From Curvularia sp. ZM96 (Eukaryota > Ascomycota > Dothideomycetes > Pleosporales > Pleosporaceae): DNA of 64,000 nucleotides. The notes beneath the pieces were generated by a model that saw only the letters and a list, made by a program, of their open reading frames with translations, was not told the DNA's origin and made no database searches. This document shows positions 43,529 to 52,127 of the stretch, one piece after another. How positions within the stretch are numbered: the first letter of the stretch is position 1; the number at the start of each line of letters is the position of its first letter. The translations under genes were made by a program, and so were the position numbers. The stretch lies in the NCBI GenBank assembly GCA_022457065.1, contig JAJGBQ010000008.1:496001-560000 (forward strand). The letters are read 5' to 3'.

Positions 43529-46500
43529 TTAGTTTGCGTCAAGTCTCCGTGTTGCTATTGCGAATCGTATCGTCGCTCGCACTGCGTCCATATCTGGCGC
43601 CCATTTCGCGTCGTCTGTCGCTGCTTTGCCGCCCAGGTAGAATGACATGTTTCCTCTGCTTATCTGCGTGCACTGCAGCATTTCAGTTCGCTGTGTCGTC
43701 CACTTTCGGCAGCGGAATAGAAAGTGCTCTACCGTCTCTGCTGCCTGTCCGCATTCGCATTGGTCTGTCGTTGACGCTTTAATTCGGTGCCGATACGTGT
43801 TCAGCTGTGCCATGCCTGTTCTAAGCTAGGCAAGCACGCTGCTTTCTTTCCGCGAAAGCCCGTCGTAGAGTTGTCGCGTGTGCTTTCCTGGCAGTGCCGT
43901 GTCGATTCGTTTAGAGTATGCTCCCACGTTTACTGGGACCTTCTTAGCTATGCCTTACTTACGTGCTATATTGTGCGTAGTTGATCGTATTCGAGGAAGC
44001 TGCGTCTATAGCCTAGCCGTTAATCCAGTTAGCATCTTCGCCTCTTGCTTAGCGAGACTTGCGAGCTCGCACTTTTCGCTCGCAGGTAGCCATAGCACTG
44101 TCACCATGTTACCGTCTCTTCTTAGTGTCTGCACAGTCTTGTAGAACTCGCTAATGTAGCTTTGCCTAGACTGCTGCCGCGGTCTTCTAAGTGTGAGCAC
44201 AGCAGCTTTGTTCCTTGTTATTAGTGCAATATTGCGAAACTTTAGCTTTGGCAGCCTGCTCAGCGCCTCAGCCATTGCTGCCAGCTCTGCCGCATAAGGG
44301 TTCTGTTCCTCTCTCTTGCCCAAGGTGACGGAGAAAGATTGTTTTTCCTTGTTCTGTATGTTGCTCGCGCCTCCCATTCCGACTACTCCGTTCCGCGACG
44401 AGCTGCTTACGGCGATGCGTACCGCCCAGTTCCCCTCGAGTTTCTGTGCCGCGTTCTCGACTACGGTCTGCACTCTCTTCTCCCATGGTGCCAGGACGCA
44501 TGGCCGGATCGTCTCCATCTGCTCCATTTCTATGTCCTTGAGCGCTTCTGCCACCTGGAACAGCGGCGAGCGGTACTGTCTTCTGAACTTTCGCATCCGC
44601 GACGTGTTTCTTCGCAGTGGGTTCGTCTCAGGCAGCGCGTGGATGTCGGTCCACAGCTTGACGGCCCGCTTCCAGAACCGCTCTTGTGCACTTGGGATGT
44701 GCGCCTCTGCCTCTGCTACCCACGTCGCTACCGTGAGAAACGTCCCTACGATCGCTTGTGCGCCTATTCTTTGCACCCTGTTGATGGGTCTTACTAGCTT
44801 GTCTTTGCAGGCATGCATCCACACGTTCGACGCGTAGTCTACTATCGGCGCGACTGTCGCCGTGAACAGCTGTCGTGCCACTGTGGGTGAGAGCCCTCGC
44901 AGTCTCCTAAGCTCCAACACTGCTTCCAGTCCCTTCGCGGCTGCTCTTGCAATGTGCTTGTGGTACTTCAGCCTGGCGTCCATAAGCACGCCGAGTATCT
45001 TGACGTGGTCTTTGGGCGATACGCTCTGCCCCTTAATGACGAAGGGCTCGGTGGCACTCTTGTACGCCTTGCGCGTAAAGTGGATGACGGCCGTCTTATC
45101 TGCTTCAAACGTCGCTCCGCTTCTCCGTTCCCAGTCTAGTGCGTCTTGGATAATGGCGTTGATGCCCTCTCTATTGCTTTGCGCCGTCGGGCCTGTGACC
45201 CACGCAGTGAAGTCATCAACGAACGCGATCGCGCCTCCATACGTGTCGATAGGTCGCTGCACGAGATCGGCGTTGAAGAAGAGAAACAGAATTGGCGATA
45301 GCGGCGACCCTTGCGGCAGACCTGCTTGTGGCAGTTCTTGGACCTTAGAAGCCTGCCCGTTAACCAGAATTGAAGCTGTGCGCTCTGAGCAGAATGCCTC
45401 TATCCACCTCAGCAGCTTCTGTGGTATGCCTCGTGCTTTCATCCTCTGCAGCAGTCTTTCCTTACACACCCCGTTGTACGCCCCCTTGACATCGAAGCTA
45501 ATCAGGCTGACTGTCCGGCGGCCTCGCCACGCGGTGTAAATCTGCTCTTGGAGCAGCACTAGTGCTTGTTCGGCTGATCGCTGCTTGCGCGCTCCGAAGT
45601 GGTTGGTGGGCAGAAGCCCGTGGGTCTCTACCATGTGCGAGATCCTCTCTGCCACCACCGACTCTAATACTTTGCCTAGCGTGGCCAACAGTGAGATCGG
45701 CCTCCATGCTTTTGCGACAGTGTAGTCTTCCTTGCCTGGCTTCTTGAGCGGTATAATCCGGGCGTGCCTCCATTGGCTGGGCAACACTCCCTCCTCTAGC
45801 GACTGTCGGAATAGCGCAAGCACATGGTCTTTCACTACCGGCCAGACCTGCTTCCACACTACGACAGGCAGTCCGTCGTCTCCAGGTGCTTTCCATGACT
45901 TGGCGGCGTGCAACTGCCTTTCCACCTCTTCGAGCGTGATGGTCGGCATTGCCACAGGTGCTCTCTGTGGCCTGGCTCCCTCGTCGTCGATGCTGCTGGG
46001 AAGTGGAGGGAAGAAGGTGCTGAGCAGCTCCTCAGCTTGTTCTTCATAGTCGCTCGTAGTCGTACCGTCCGTTCTGCGAAGCGCTGGGACTGTCCCGAAC
46101 GCCTCGTTGCCCGCCTTCAAGTACTTGGCCGCGTTCCAGATGTTGTCATTGTCCGCCAGGAAGTCGTCCCAGTGTTTTCTCTTCTGCTGTCGAATGGCAT
46201 CATGGTACTGCTTCGATGCTCCTTTTGCCGTCTCCTCTAGGTCCGGCCTGGCAACACCTGACCGTCTCGCGGCTCTCGCTTGGTTCCTCCAGTGCGTGTA
46301 GATGCGGCGTAGCTGTGTCAGATCCTGCGTCCACCACCTCTTCGCGTATGGTGACGGCTTAGCCCTAGGTGTTAGTGCGTGCACCGCCTCCAGCACCGCC
46401 GCCATCAGTCTATCGGTCCTCTGCTGCGTCGTACCCGCTGGTGGGGTCACGCTGAGCGCTCTGGCGATCCTGTCGTTGATTGCTTTCCACGGTGCGTTCT

Positions 46501-47260
46501 TGAGCAGAAGCCGCTCTTGCTGCTGCACCACTGGCACGGAGCTATCAAAGACTGTCTCGATCATTCGGTGGTCGGAGCCGTGCTCGGTGTCGTGGGCGGC
46601 GCATCTCAGCACCGTGTCTGCCAGCTCTTTTGACGCTAGCACTAAGTCAATTGTCGTCTCGTACTCTCCGCACTGCCATGTCTTGGTGCCGCGCGGGAGC
46701 AGGCTGCTGAGCGCGTGTTCCGTCATCAGATCGATGATCGGGTCTGCCTCGCCCTGTCTGACCAGCGTCACATCCTCTCCTCCCCACAGCTGGTCGTGCT
46801 GATTGAAGTCGCCAGCCAGCACCACGTCTACTACTGTGCCGGCCCTTCGTCTCGTCTCCGTGATTACTTTGTACATCTTATTGCATGCGTCTTGCAGCGC
46901 TTGCCGGTCTCCTCCTGGTATGTACACTGACACCACCAACACCCGACGCTCGTGTAGCCGGATAATCGCTGCTGTCAAGTCCGGCGACTCTACCCGCACC
47001 TGTTCCGCCTCTATCTCTCTGTTCACCCACAACATGCTCCGTATCGGCCATCTTCCTTCTCGCCAGGTCGATGGCACCATCTTGGTCCACTTGTGGTGGA
47101 GCATGGGCGTCGTCAGCAGCCGACCCTGGATCCTCCGTGCATGTGGCTCCTGGATAGCTACCACCGACACGTCTTGCAGCTCTTCGTCGTTCATTAAACT
47201 CTCGTGTACTTCGCCTTGCTTTCTAACATTAAGCTGGATCACGCGAAATGCTCTATTCAT
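43529..47260 (-). pseudogene. LINE copy 2 ORF2: endonuclease-reverse transcriptase, three 3' nonsense codons
   Basis: From ATG 47260 the frame is open for 1084 codons, covering the APE endonuclease, the complete RT (including SFDVKGAYNG, where copy 1 is frameshifted, and FVDD) and the RNase H-like domain. Stops are TAG 44006-44008, TAA 43955-43957 and TAG 43826-43828. In each case copy 1 has CAG or CAA, so all three are C-to-T in CpA context. The downstream finger CECGQAAETVEHFLFRC (43529-43813) is still readable. The truncated product keeps both catalytic domains but loses the C-terminal zinc finger, so activity is doubtful but not excluded. Confidence 0.88.
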
Positions 47261-48533
47261 GTTGAGGCGGGTATAGCATCCGACAGTTTCTGCTGAACGA
47301 CTCGTGCGGTCCTCCGCACAGCACGCACTTCATCACTGCTTCGCTGCAGCTCTTGTGGTGGTGGCCCTCTTTCGCGCATCTCCCGCATTTCTGCACCTTT
47401 CGGCATTGATACGCTTTGTGGCCGAGCTCTTGGCAGTTGTAGCATTGCCCTGGTCGTGGTCGCTGCTCAAATGCGCTTGTTGTGCCGGACTCTCCGCCCG
47501 CGTGGAAGAAGCCTTCTGCGATGAGCCTCCTTGCGTCACTTTTCTTGGTCACGTACACCACCATAGAGCCGTACGCCTTGGGGATGTCTCTCTTGCTAAG
47601 CCAGGCAATCTTGGCGACTGTCGTTCCATTCTCCTCGCCAAAAGCTTCTGCTGCTCCCGCTCTAATCTCATTTTTCTCGTCCAACACTGCTGTTCTCTTA
47701 ACATTGTCAATCTTGACTGGGTAGAGTTCATCGCGCAGCACGCGCGAGCCTGCGCCAATCTTCTCTGCTGCTCTCTTGACTAGCTGGTGCTCGTCTTCGT
47801 CTCTGCACGCGATCCTGATCCGGCTCTGGGTCGCATGGTCGACGGTGACCGCCCGGCATCGCCAGTTTTCTCGGTTCTCCATTGTGCGCATCTCTTTTTC
47901 AACGGCTTCTCTGACCGTTCCTGCTGATAATCTGCCATTTTCGCCATCTGCCCTGGAGATGTCTACGGTGACGCTGGGCACGTCGATAGAAGCGAGGTCA
48001 GTTCTGTTAGTGTGCTGCTGGCTTACTAGCGGCGCGGCTGTGGCGTTTAGTCCTGCGGGTACGCCTGTGGACGCTACCTCGGCCCAGGTACGCGTACCAG
48101 AGGTTGTTGCTACGAGGTCATCGACGCGTGTCTTTAACTCAGCAATCTCGTCAATAAGTTTCACATTGTGGTCGATAATAGCTTGCTGATTCTTTCTAAT
48201 CTCTCTTGTTTCGCGTTCGAGGTTCTGGATCGTTTCACTCTGCTGCTGGATGATCTTGGTTAACGCGGCAAGTAGATCTTTGTTAGTGGCGGTGCTCTTC
48301 CTGGCTTGACGGATAGGTTGGCTGCTTTCGATCTGGATGGTGTCGGAGTCGTCGGCTGATAGGTCTAGCTGTAATGGTCGCCTGCGGTAGTGTTCGTTTT
48401 GCTCGATAGTGTTTCTTGCGCGCCTCTTCAGCGGTGCTGGTAGCTCAGTTGGCAGGGATGTCGCTTCGCGGTCGCGGTCGCGTTCTGGGGTCGAGATGGC
48501 CATCTCTCTCACGCGTCCAGATCGCAAACTCAT
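47253..48533 (-). CDS. LINE copy 2 ORF1: nucleic-acid-binding Gag-like protein
   Basis: This 426-residue frame from ATG 48533 is nearly identical to copy 1 ORF1. It has the same coiled-coil-like middle and three Cys/His knuckles (CGRCAKEGHHHKSC differs by one residue). It ends 8 bases inside ORF2. No lesion is visible. Confidence 0.88.
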   Translation of the reverse strand: MSLRSGRVREMAISTPERDRDREATSLPTELPAPLKRRARNTIEQNEHYRRRPLQLDLSADDSDTIQIESSQPIRQARKSTATNKDLLAALTKIIQQQSETIQNLERETREIRKNQQAIIDHNVKLIDEIAELKTRVDDLVATTSGTRTWAEVASTGVPAGLNATAAPLVSQQHTNRTDLASIDVPSVTVDISRADGENGRLSAGTVREAVEKEMRTMENRENWRCRAVTVDHATQSRIRIACRDEDEHQLVKRAAEKIGAGSRVLRDELYPVKIDNVKRTAVLDEKNEIRAGAAEAFGEENGTTVAKIAWLSKRDIPKAYGSMVVYVTKKSDARRLIAEGFFHAGGESGTTSAFEQRPRPGQCYNCQELGHKAYQCRKVQKCGRCAKEGHHHKSCSEAVMKCVLCGGPHESFSRNCRMLYPPQHE

Positions 48534-48554
48534 CGACACAACGGCGCAATCCAG

Positions 48555-48730
48555 GGTTCATACAGTCGTCGCTAGCTATAAGTGAGAGTACACTTATCGT
48601 CCATACAGTCGTTCCCCAGTGGTACACTCGCTTGACAACAGTACAGTCGCTCTCAGTAGACATACAGTGCCGGTCACAATTGGTTTCCGGTTCTGGCGTC
48701 AGCTTTGTTCTTTGCGATATACAGTCCTCT
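48555..48730 (-). promoter_or_regulatory. Repeated TACAGTC motif in the 5' leader of LINE copy 2
   Basis: TACAGTC or a close variant occurs about five times on the plus strand between 48555 and 48726, upstream of ORF1. Copy 1 has two (near 11026 and 11086) and shares GGTACACTCGCTTG. LINE promoters are internal and 5', so these may be promoter or 5'-UTR repeats (inference). Confidence 0.4.
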
Positions 48731-48766
48731 AGCGTTACTACACTCTCATGCAGTTGATACTCAGTA

Positions 48767-49033
48767 CACTCCCATGCAGTTGCAGCTTCCGGTTTCTGTA
48801 AGCAGACGACCTTTAATCCCACGCTAAGCCTCTATCGCTTAGTAGTAATCTTACCCAGATAGTACTAGTTTGCCATGGGTCGATCTGCTTTCAGACGCTC
48901 AGACCAATCAATGTGTCATATCTATAGAGCCTAAGACTTTTCCAGATAAGCGTATGCCAGGCGGATCCATGTCCCGCGTGGGATGACAAGTAAGCCGCGT
49001 GTGCAAAGCGGAAGCTGCAAATGCATGAGAGTG
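48767..49033 (-). repeat. MITE copy 3 (267 bp, inverted orientation)
   Basis: The ends CACTCCCATGCAGTTGCAGC and GCTGCAAATGCATGAGAGTG are flanked by TA (48765-48766 and 49034-49035). The interior matches copy 1 in reverse (ACCTTTAATCCCACG..., GGATCCATGTCCCGCG). A lone extra terminus CACTCTCATGCAGTTG sits just upstream at 48741-48756. Confidence 0.8.
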
Positions 49034-49035
49034 TA

Positions 49036-49341
49036 TATAGTGTAAGGGCATGATCTGAACATAATCAACTAAGACTACAAATCGAGATACCAAGTAAGCA
49101 CCTAGTTAGCCACGGCCGATAACAGCAAAGTTCATCACTATTCTCTATAACCGTAAGCTAGTCAAACGAAACGTCTGACTGCTGTGTGATGACCCTGAAA
49201 TGCTAGCACTCCTGATTACGCTTACAGCCAGTAAGCAAGACGAAGGATGAGACTCGAAACGCTACTCCGCAATCCTTCCAACCATGCTATGTATAGTATG
49301 TAGCAAGGACAAAGATAACGCTGTGTTTAAGATGACTGATT
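49036..49341. other. Intergenic region between MITE copy 3 and LINE copy 3
   Basis: No gene or repeat was recognised here. Confidence 0.35.
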
Positions 49342-49787
49342 ACACACACACACACACACAATTTATTTGCGCCCGGCGGCCGAGCCGAAAGGGCTACTAA
49401 CGCTAGTCTACCTTTACACTTCCTATGCTACGTCTTGGTCTCCTTAGCCCATATGTCTTCCTTGGCCTACTTCTTTATATAGCTTATCATCTAAGTCAAA
49501 GCCCTTACTCGATACCTTGGCACGCTTCTTCTCTATCTACTATTATTCTTCATCAGGTGCTCGTGGTTTAGTATTGCTAGTGGCAGAGTGGCTTAAAGTT
49601 GGCTTCTCCAAGAGATTCTCTAAGTGTTCAACGTCCTATCTTCGGCGGCTGAAGCGCTGTCTACTGCTGGTTGCACGAGGCTGCTGATAGGTTCATGTTA
49701 GTATCTGTAGTTTACCTAGTAGTTAGCTATTAGTTTGCATCAAGTCTTCGTGTTGCTATTGCGAATCGTATCGTCGCTCGTACTGCG
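49342..49787 (-). mobile_element. 5'-truncated LINE fragment (copy 3)
   Basis: It has an AC-repeat tail, then the same 3' region as copies 1 and 2 (TTATTTGCGCCCGGCGGCCG...). It runs to the last codons of ORF2 and breaks off after ACTGCG at 49787. 5' truncation is typical of incomplete target-primed reverse transcription. It is closer to copy 2 than to copy 1 in the 3' region (CTTTACACTTCCTATGCTAC). Confidence 0.88.
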
Positions 49788-50179
49788 AAATCAGCTTCCG
49801 CCCAGACACAGCTGGTGATTTCCTGACACCCTTGTCGCAAAGACATTTATCACAGCCGCTACTACATGCTGGGTTAGGCTATCTGAATCTGACTAGGATA
49901 TCACGAATGTCGCCTAAACCTGCTTGTCGCAGGCTGCCCGCTATGATATACCTCGTGGTCAGCATCATTTCTAACTACCTACATTAACTCACAGCACTAT
50001 TATATAGCCACGGGAGGCAGCTTAATTGGACACAGTATATATGTACACGTATATAGACACGCAACTGCGGACCACTTCCGATAAAACAGCTTGCTTTAGA
50101 GTGTATATAGGCGTGATTAGTTAGCCATGCAAGACCGTTATAATCCTTAAGAAATCCACCTATAGTCGAGACCTCAGCA
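49788..50179. other. Intergenic region between LINE copy 3 and the WD40 relic
   Basis: No motif was recognised. It may contain further decayed sequence of the WD40 gene. Confidence 0.35.
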
Positions 50180-50488
50180 ATAACATTCCTCCAGCTATGT
50201 ACCCAAATGTAAGAGTGTTGTCTTGGATATCCATAACGCTAGAGCGATACTCAGAAGGGAGCTAGAGGACTCTCCTCCCATCCCGGCAAACCCATTCTTC
50301 CCCGCTCAGCGACAATGACAGAGATGCTGTAAGAGGGAAGCCGTTGCTAGGACGTCCTATGGTGAGTAGCACTGCTTTATCACTCCAGAGGCAATCTCCA
50401 GTGTTGTTGAACCAAAGCTTTTCTACAGCGAAGTCAGTCTTAAGCGCCTGCAGCGCCTTGCCTGACCTCGCGTCCCATATCTTGACTA
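50180..50488 (-). pseudogene. WD40 C-terminal relic of a NACHT/WD40 fungal receptor
   Basis: On the minus strand the frame reads VKIWDARSGKALQAL, a WD repeat end, then a blade-like stretch EWVCRDGRRVL, a stop (TAG 50262-50264) and LPSEYRSSVMDIQDNTL. This matches the usual C-terminal end of NACHT-WD40 proteins, where WLPPEYR-like sequence follows; the stop stands exactly where Trp is expected. It ends at about 50180. The NACHT part is not present in the window. It is dead and only a tail is left. Confidence 0.6.
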
Positions 50489-50618
50489 ATTATCCAACGC
50501 AACTCAACCACTATTATTGGCAACCATCTATATTGTGGAGCTTCCACAAGCCATTTACGAAGAAGCAGTATCAATGAAGCTGGCCGCTTCACAGAATCAG
50601 ATGATACCCCCCCCTCCT

Positions 50619-51498
50619 TTACCAGAGATCCTCGATTGCCTTGATCATATCGTCGTTCTGGTTCGTCTCCTCTGCATCGTCATCGGAGTCGGTGCCGTTG
50701 TCATTTAGATAGTGATGCTCGGAAGAGTTGTCTGAATCTTCAAGATACTCGATGCATGTGTCAATGGATGGGCGCGTGACTTTGATGATTAGCTGCGTGC
50801 ATACCTCTATAGGTGAAAACTGACCAGAAAGACTTTCCACAATCGTAGATTTTCTTTTCCCTACTAAACTCACGGAATGCTGGTGCAATGATATCATCGA
50901 ACCAGCCCTTAGTTTTCGCGAGCATTTCCCACTTGTAGTGACCAACAATTTCTTCCGCGGTAACTTCCCATAGACAAACGTAGTGGTCGATGTAGTATTC
51001 CATTCCCTTGTTGTAAGGATCTGGAATGCAATAATATTCCATCTCGGCAGCAACATCGAGAATAGGTAAACCATTTCCAAGTCGGACAGCGGGGTCAATG
51101 ACCGTGAGCATATGATCTCCTTGTCTCATGCTTCTCCGTTTTGCGAGATCATCGATTGCGCTGGCTGATTTGGTAAAAGAGATGTATGGTGTTTCTTCCC
51201 ATATACTGTGGTTGAGATGAATAGCGAGGGATGTTTTACGAGCTTGCTCCGTGGTAAGAGGCTGGTTAGATGATCTCGATAGCATATGGTTATTCTTATC
51301 AGGATTGCTCCCTGATTTGACATCCCAAATTCGAAGAAGCGGAAAGTCAAGCTTTTGGGTTTCACTGATTTGCCATGGGTGGCGTTCCTCCTCGGATCGC
51401 ACGAAAGGGTTAACGATATTGGCTCCTAAAAGCCTCAAGACTTTTTGGCGCGTGAGGGTTGCCAAATTATCATCATAAGCTCGCGAATGGGAAATCAT
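50619..51498 (-). CDS. DUF7587-like protein, 3' end uncertain
   Basis: From ATG 51498 a 245-codon frame reads FPLLRIWDVKSGS, LSRSSNQPLTTEQARK, TPYISFTKSAS, VIDPAVRLGNGLPILDVAAE and HYVCLWEVTAEEIVGHY. This is the pattern of a common ascomycete domain of unknown function (DUF7587). The first frame ends at 50761. A second frame carries an acidic tail (YLEDSDNSSEHHYLND) to 50619 and could be reached by an intron ending near 50777, for instance from the GTAGGG donor about 88 bp upstream. The exact intron is not decidable by eye; a frameshift is the alternative. Location and reaction are unknown; the domain is found near incompatibility-type genes in fungi. Confidence 0.65.
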
Positions 51499-52127
51499 AG
51501 TGATGGACCCGTATTAGGTTACAGCATATTCTTTTAGTAAAGATGTTAGCGTGCATTTGTTGAAATGCGAGCACAAGATGGCGATCAGACTGCGCGCCCC
51601 GCACCGCCCTGCTTCCAAGGAGAGTCTTATCAATATGGGGCTCTAATGATGATCACATGCTGCGAGCGTTGGAATTAAAAACACGCCACTTATTTGACCG
51701 CCACTCCTTCCGGATAATCTACTGATGTTTTAAAGGAATATTTGGGAGGGACATCAGCGCTCCGATTGGAAACGTGTAGTGATGTGACTGGAGGGCTGGC
51801 GAGTCATAGTTACACGACAGAATCTCACATGCATATGTTGATGCATAACTTGATCATAGCCGATAGTTAACACATTACGCGTGCTGTTTAGGTAATATAG
51901 AAACTCGCATAGCATTATATACATAGTTACTAGGAATAAAAATCTAGTAAATATCAAGGCCTTAGTGTTAGTTAACTAATTACGTCGTACGATTTTTCAT
52001 CACACGACAATGGTGGTCGTCATCTACATATGAAACTCAGACGCCACGCTATATTGAATAACTAGATACTGTAGTAGACTTAATACACCTAATACCATCT
52101 TGAGCTGCTCCAACAATAGTAGGTCAG
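51499..52127. other. AT-rich intergenic region
   Basis: No frame, RNA gene or repeat was recognised between the DUF7587-like gene and the chromodomain fusion gene, which converge only in spacing and share the minus strand. Confidence 0.4.

Larger units (their letters stand above)
43139..48735 (-). mobile_element. Tad1-like LINE (copy 2), near full length
   Basis: It has the same orientation and layout as copy 1: AC-repeat tail at 43139-43155, 3' region, ORF2 (43529-47260) overlapping ORF1 (47253-48533), and a 5' leader with repeated ACAGTC motifs. Homology with copy 1 is certain to 48549; the 5' limit at about 48735 is an estimate. The block 45.8-48.5 kb is almost identical to 8.2-10.9 kb of copy 1, while 43.1-44.2 kb differs much more. 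No target duplication was identified. Confidence 0.88.

Noticed and set aside
50814..50840. A 25-base intron in the DUF7587-like gene (GTATGC...AAAG)
   Set aside because: It would keep frame but is shorter than known spliceosomal introns; a longer intron or frameshift is more likely.
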